Shown piece after piece: positions 61,154-64,000 of a DNA stretch of 64,000 bases. The position numbers were made by a program, and so were the translations under genes. The DNA is from Pseudo-nitzschia pungens (lineage: Eukaryota; Bacillariophyta; Bacillariophyceae; Bacillariales; Bacillariaceae): positions 1,426,001 through 1,490,000 of the forward strand of contig CM074764.1 in the NCBI GenBank assembly GCA_037355855.1, written 5' to 3'. The notes beneath the pieces were generated by a model. The model did not search any database. It was not told the DNA's origin and saw only the letters and a list, made by a program, of their open reading frames with translations. The stretch's first letter is position 1. The number at the start of each line of letters is the position of its first letter.

Positions 61154-62242
61154 TTACTGGCTATATGGGTCCAGAAGTTTTCGAACGTCGTCTTCGAGTG
61201 TTTGTGCAATTTTTTCCATGTCCTCCATATTCATTCTTTTCTTCTTGCGTTTACCGTTGCCCTTGTCCGAGGAAGAGAGAGAGATGCGATCGATCAAGGG
61301 ATTTGTTCGGCAGGCAGATTCCAAAATTTTCATGCACGTCTGTGTCACAATATCCTCTTCGTCCCAATCCTCCTCCTGATCGAAGTGATTCTTTCGTTGC
61401 CACCTGCTTCGAGAAACACTATCGTCTGCTACTCTCGTTGTAGTTCGGTTCTTCAAAGAGCGTTCGAGTGCCGAACGTTGGTAATATTTGTCAAATATTT
61501 GGTCATAGGACATGCCTTCGACCTGAAAACGTCCATATCGTCGGAACGACCGAACTCCATCGTAACAGTTCGCAAACAACCGGGCTGGAACGTGGCAGCG
61601 CTCCCGTGCATACAACTTGGCCGCCTTGCGGGCCTCGTACGCCAATTGCGCCAGTTCTTCGGGTTTGACCTCCACATCCAACACCAGCTCGCAGACGGCA
61701 GACGGCAGGAGTGATTTGTACAACCGGCGGGTAGTGGCCACGTCTAAATCTCCATAGAGTTTGTTGCGGTTCGATCCAAAGGTTTCACGCAGTCCCTCGA
61801 GGGTAGTGTAGCGATCGGCCCATTCCTTTTTTCGCCTTTGGTATTCTGCGTCGTCCAGAATTGCCTTCGCTCGTCCCCGCCGTCGTTTGTGCTTCCGGTG
61901 ACGTTTCGGTTGGTACGCACCGGTGTCGGACGACGAGTCAAAAATGTCTCCACCGTAAATACCTATTAGTGGCGTCAGGTCTGCGATGCTTGTAGCATGG
62001 GGCGGTGATGCAACCGTTATTCTTTGTTGCAGTCTTTTGTTGCCCATGCGATCGCATTGCTGAAAGGAATCTGTCGCTGAACATATTGACAATAGCAAGA
62101 GGAGACAAAAAAGAAAGGAACGCTGCAACTGCCGGACAGTCGGCACTGCAATTTGTTCCGTCGTCGTGCTGCCTCTGGTTCTGACATGGTTGCTATTTTG
62201 GTTGTATTTGATGCTTCTGCTGGTGTGTATTGTGTGTTGCAT
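61154..62242 (-). CDS. Conserved-looking protein of unknown function with N-terminal hydrophobic segment
   Basis: Single exon, 362 aa, ATG 62242 to TAG/TGA-type stop at 61154. A hydrophobic segment at about residues 42-58 (SFLFCLLLLLSICSATDSF) is preceded by about 40 polar residues, so it is a signal anchor or, if translation starts later, a signal peptide; the SATDSF end is vaguely like a plastid cleavage site. Then a very basic KRHRKHKRRRGRAK, a helical region with YTTLEGLRETFGSNRNKLYG, TRRLYKSLLPSAVCELV, EELAQLAYEARKAAKLYARE and VPARLFANCYDGVRSFRRYG, and an acidic/basic end. I recognise no domain. The even, soluble, Leu/Arg-rich core looks like a real folded domain. Confidence 0.7.
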   Translation of the reverse strand: MQHTIHTSRSIKYNQNSNHVRTRGSTTTEQIAVPTVRQLQRSFLFCLLLLLSICSATDSFQQCDRMGNKRLQQRITVASPPHATSIADLTPLIGIYGGDIFDSSSDTGAYQPKRHRKHKRRRGRAKAILDDAEYQRRKKEWADRYTTLEGLRETFGSNRNKLYGDLDVATTRRLYKSLLPSAVCELVLDVEVKPEELAQLAYEARKAAKLYARERCHVPARLFANCYDGVRSFRRYGRFQVEGMSYDQIFDKYYQRSALERSLKNRTTTRVADDSVSRSRWQRKNHFDQEEDWDEEDIVTQTCMKILESACRTNPLIDRISLSSSDKGNGKRKKKRMNMEDMEKIAQTLEDDVRKLLDPYSQ

Positions 62243-63336
62243 CTTTCACCGCCGAATCAGAGCTAGACTTTGTAAGTGTGATCGGTGGTAATGGTGAGTT
62301 TCAACACGAGTATTGGTAGATGTGATTTTACGGTGATGGTGGTGTATTCACTATTATTTACACCGTGTGGTTGTTTTGTTTGTGAGTGGAACGCGTTGGT
62401 TCTCTGTTGTGGTTCTCTGTTTTTTTTATGATTCGATTCATTCTTCCTTCTTTCGTTGACGGCGAAATAGACGTAGCGAACATACGAATGAAACGAATCA
62501 ATTTTGCGACAGAGATTCTCATCCATTAAAGAAGCGTCATGTTCCACACGTCATTCGAGCTTTTTGATTGGTTCGTAATAGAGAAGGTAAGGACAAGCTG
62601 TCAATTTTTCGTCTACAACTCTTCTTGGTTGTAAGTGATTTCCATTAGGTACACGATTGATTTCAAAGTCAGGTCGCGTTTTGGATTAGATTCTTCGCGG
62701 TGACGATCACATTTTACTAATTGATGGAAGCAAATGACTTGCGGTCCATCCATATTATTTTTTTGAACCTTTCTTGACATGGTCTAAATTTTTGGTGCGA
62801 TTATTTTGTGAGTACGTGTGCGCAGTGCGCCAACTAAGATCTTACGTACGCCTTATTGACTACCTATGTAACATATGTAAGAACCATATTTTCATGAAGA
62901 TTATCATCTCATCATTATGTTTCGCATCAAGTTGACTATCGTACCGGTAAGAGTCCCGGTAGGTAAACCTTTTTTAAGGCTACGATGGAAAGACGAAGAA
63001 CATTATTATTATTTTTTGTACCTGTGTCTGTACCGGGTAATTACGGTACAACAACGAAGAGTTCTCTTTTCCATGCATGGATTGATCACACGACCAACGG
63101 CTTCGGGAATGTTGTTCCAGGAGCGCGGAGGACTGCCTCACGCCGAAAAACCTGAATTCCTCACTCGACTTTTTGCTAGTAGCTATGCGAGCGTGCAGCT
63201 CATGTTCAGGGGCCAGGAACAGATGATCTTCTTCGTTGCGATATCCTTTGACTTTGTTCTCATTTTCACAGAAAATGGACAACAAGAAGATCCGATCAGA
63301 TAATCTAGTTTGTCTACAACTATGCTCTACTGTACA
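62243..63336. other. Divergent intergenic region
   Basis: No supported gene; the open frame 62917-63303 has no domain and starts amid TACCGG/TACG-rich sequence. Should hold promoters of both neighbours. Confidence 0.45.
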
Positions 63337-64000
63337 ATGACTTCATCTTTGGTGCTAGCAATTGCTACTTTAAGCGTTTTGAGCTTGCAACATTCGTTAG
63401 CGTTTGTCTTTGTTCCTGCCTCTCGAGTTGGATTATCTTCAAGCAAGTGCATTGTTCGTGGATGCAGCCTTCTTGGGAATGGCTCCCCAGGAGTCAACGC
63501 ACTGTACAGCAGCATCACCACAAGCGACCAGCACAGCAACGCGACTGCTTCAGACCCGGAGCATTCATCCCTCCCATCAGACAGATTTGATAGAATTGCA
63601 ACGTCTGCCAAGTCAATATCCGAACCTTGCATCATCACGATCAATGGTGTAGAGCACAATATGACAGCTTGGGCAAATGCTCATCCCGGAGGCAAGTCAA
63701 TCCTTATGAAATTTCATGGCAGAGATGCCACAAAAGCGTTTGCAGCTGCTGGACATTCACAGCGAGCAACCGAGATGTTGAATAAGTTTGCAATCCACGA
63801 AGAGGAATCGTCGGAAGGCACTGTTACGGAGAGTGGCGGTCTCGCGGGGCCAACGGGTCTCGTCGAAAGCGGTGGCATTCTATCCCGCATTCGTTCCAAA
63901 CTATTCACGAAAGAAGATCCAATCGGGATTCACAAGTATTGCGGCATATTTTCACTTTTGCATTTCGCTTATCGCTATGTCCGGGGTGTTTTCGGAGACC
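63337..64000 (+). CDS. Cytochrome b5-like heme-binding domain protein, 5' part (plastid-type presequence)
   Basis: ATG 63337, open to the window end (221 codons seen), so the gene is truncated by the window. N-terminus: hydrophobic MTSSLVLAIATLSVLSLQHSL followed by AFVFVP, an ASAFAP-like site with Phe, then a Ser-rich stretch: a diatom plastid-type bipartite presequence. Residues about 100-160 form a cytochrome b5 fold: CIITINGVEHNMTAWANAHP, HPGGKSILMKFHGRDATKAF and AAGHSQRATEM, with both heme-ligand histidines (HPGG and GHS). After a Gly/Ser linker comes LFTKEDPIGIHKYCGIFSLL, the start of a more hydrophobic region that may be a membrane domain. Role likely electron transfer; partner unknown. 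Confidence 0.82.
   Translation, partial: MTSSLVLAIATLSVLSLQHSLAFVFVPASRVGLSSSKCIVRGCSLLGNGSPGVNALYSSITTSDQHSNATASDPEHSSLPSDRFDRIATSAKSISEPCIITINGVEHNMTAWANAHPGGKSILMKFHGRDATKAFAAAGHSQRATEMLNKFAIHEEESSEGTVTESGGLAGPTGLVESGGILSRIRSKLFTKEDPIGIHKYCGIFSLLHFAYRYVRGVFGD

Noticed and set aside
62917..63303. 128-aa ORF before the cytochrome b5 gene
   Set aside because: No domain; starts in TACG-rich intergenic sequence.

Overview
The window looks like nuclear DNA of a diatom (probably a pennate). The evidence is intron-containing eukaryotic genes, presequences with the signal-peptide/'AFAP' type of diatom plastid targeting, Ty1/copia and Ty3/gypsy retrotransposons, and long intergenic stretches rich in TACG/GTAC words. 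I cannot name the species.

Left part (1-31.6 kb), mostly single-copy housekeeping genes: 3' end of a Man1/Src1-type inner-nuclear-membrane protein (+); ribosomal protein eL13 (+); acetyl-CoA synthetase with a plastid presequence (+, 1 intron); pyruvate kinase (+, 1 intron); an ATP/ADP-translocase-like membrane transporter with a long acidic tail (+, 1 intron); a phosphoglycolate phosphatase-type HAD enzyme (-, 2 introns); a giant DENN-WD40 protein of the SCD1/DENND3 type (-); an EF-hand membrane protein with signal peptide (+); ribosomal stalk protein P1 (-); ADF/cofilin whose first exon is just the ATG (+); and an ORMDL sphingolipid regulator (-) whose frame is broken twice.

Middle part (32.4-54.9 kb), mobile-element rich: an outer Ty3/gypsy element with minisatellite-bearing terminal repeats (about 32.84-44.85 kb). 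Its pol gene is cut between RNase H and integrase by a second Ty3/gypsy element (37,063-42,789; identical 322-bp LTRs; 5-bp target duplication GCCTG). In both gypsy elements gag and pol lie in the same frame, separated by one TGA. To the right are a paralogue of the EF-hand gene (lacking the EF-hands), an exostosin-type GT47 glycosyltransferase (-), a tandem 90-bp foldback repeat, and a Ty1/copia element (49,401-54,932; TSD GTAAT).

Right part (55-64 kb): decayed gypsy integrase relic, degenerate minisatellite, an ankyrin-repeat protein (+, 1 intron), an unknown secretory or plastid protein (-), and the 5' end of a plastid-type cytochrome b5-domain protein (+) running off the window.

The metabolic genes fit acetyl-CoA supply to the plastid, glycolysis, photorespiration and nucleotide transport, but their adjacency shows no operon-like logic. 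The most interesting items are the resolvable nested insertion, the in-frame TGA gag-pol junctions, a small paralogous family of signal-peptide/acidic-Tyr/TM/coiled-coil proteins, an interspersed intergenic 10-mer GTAAGGTTAC, the foldback repeat pair, and single-base frame breaks at homopolymers in three conserved host genes, which look like assembly indels.
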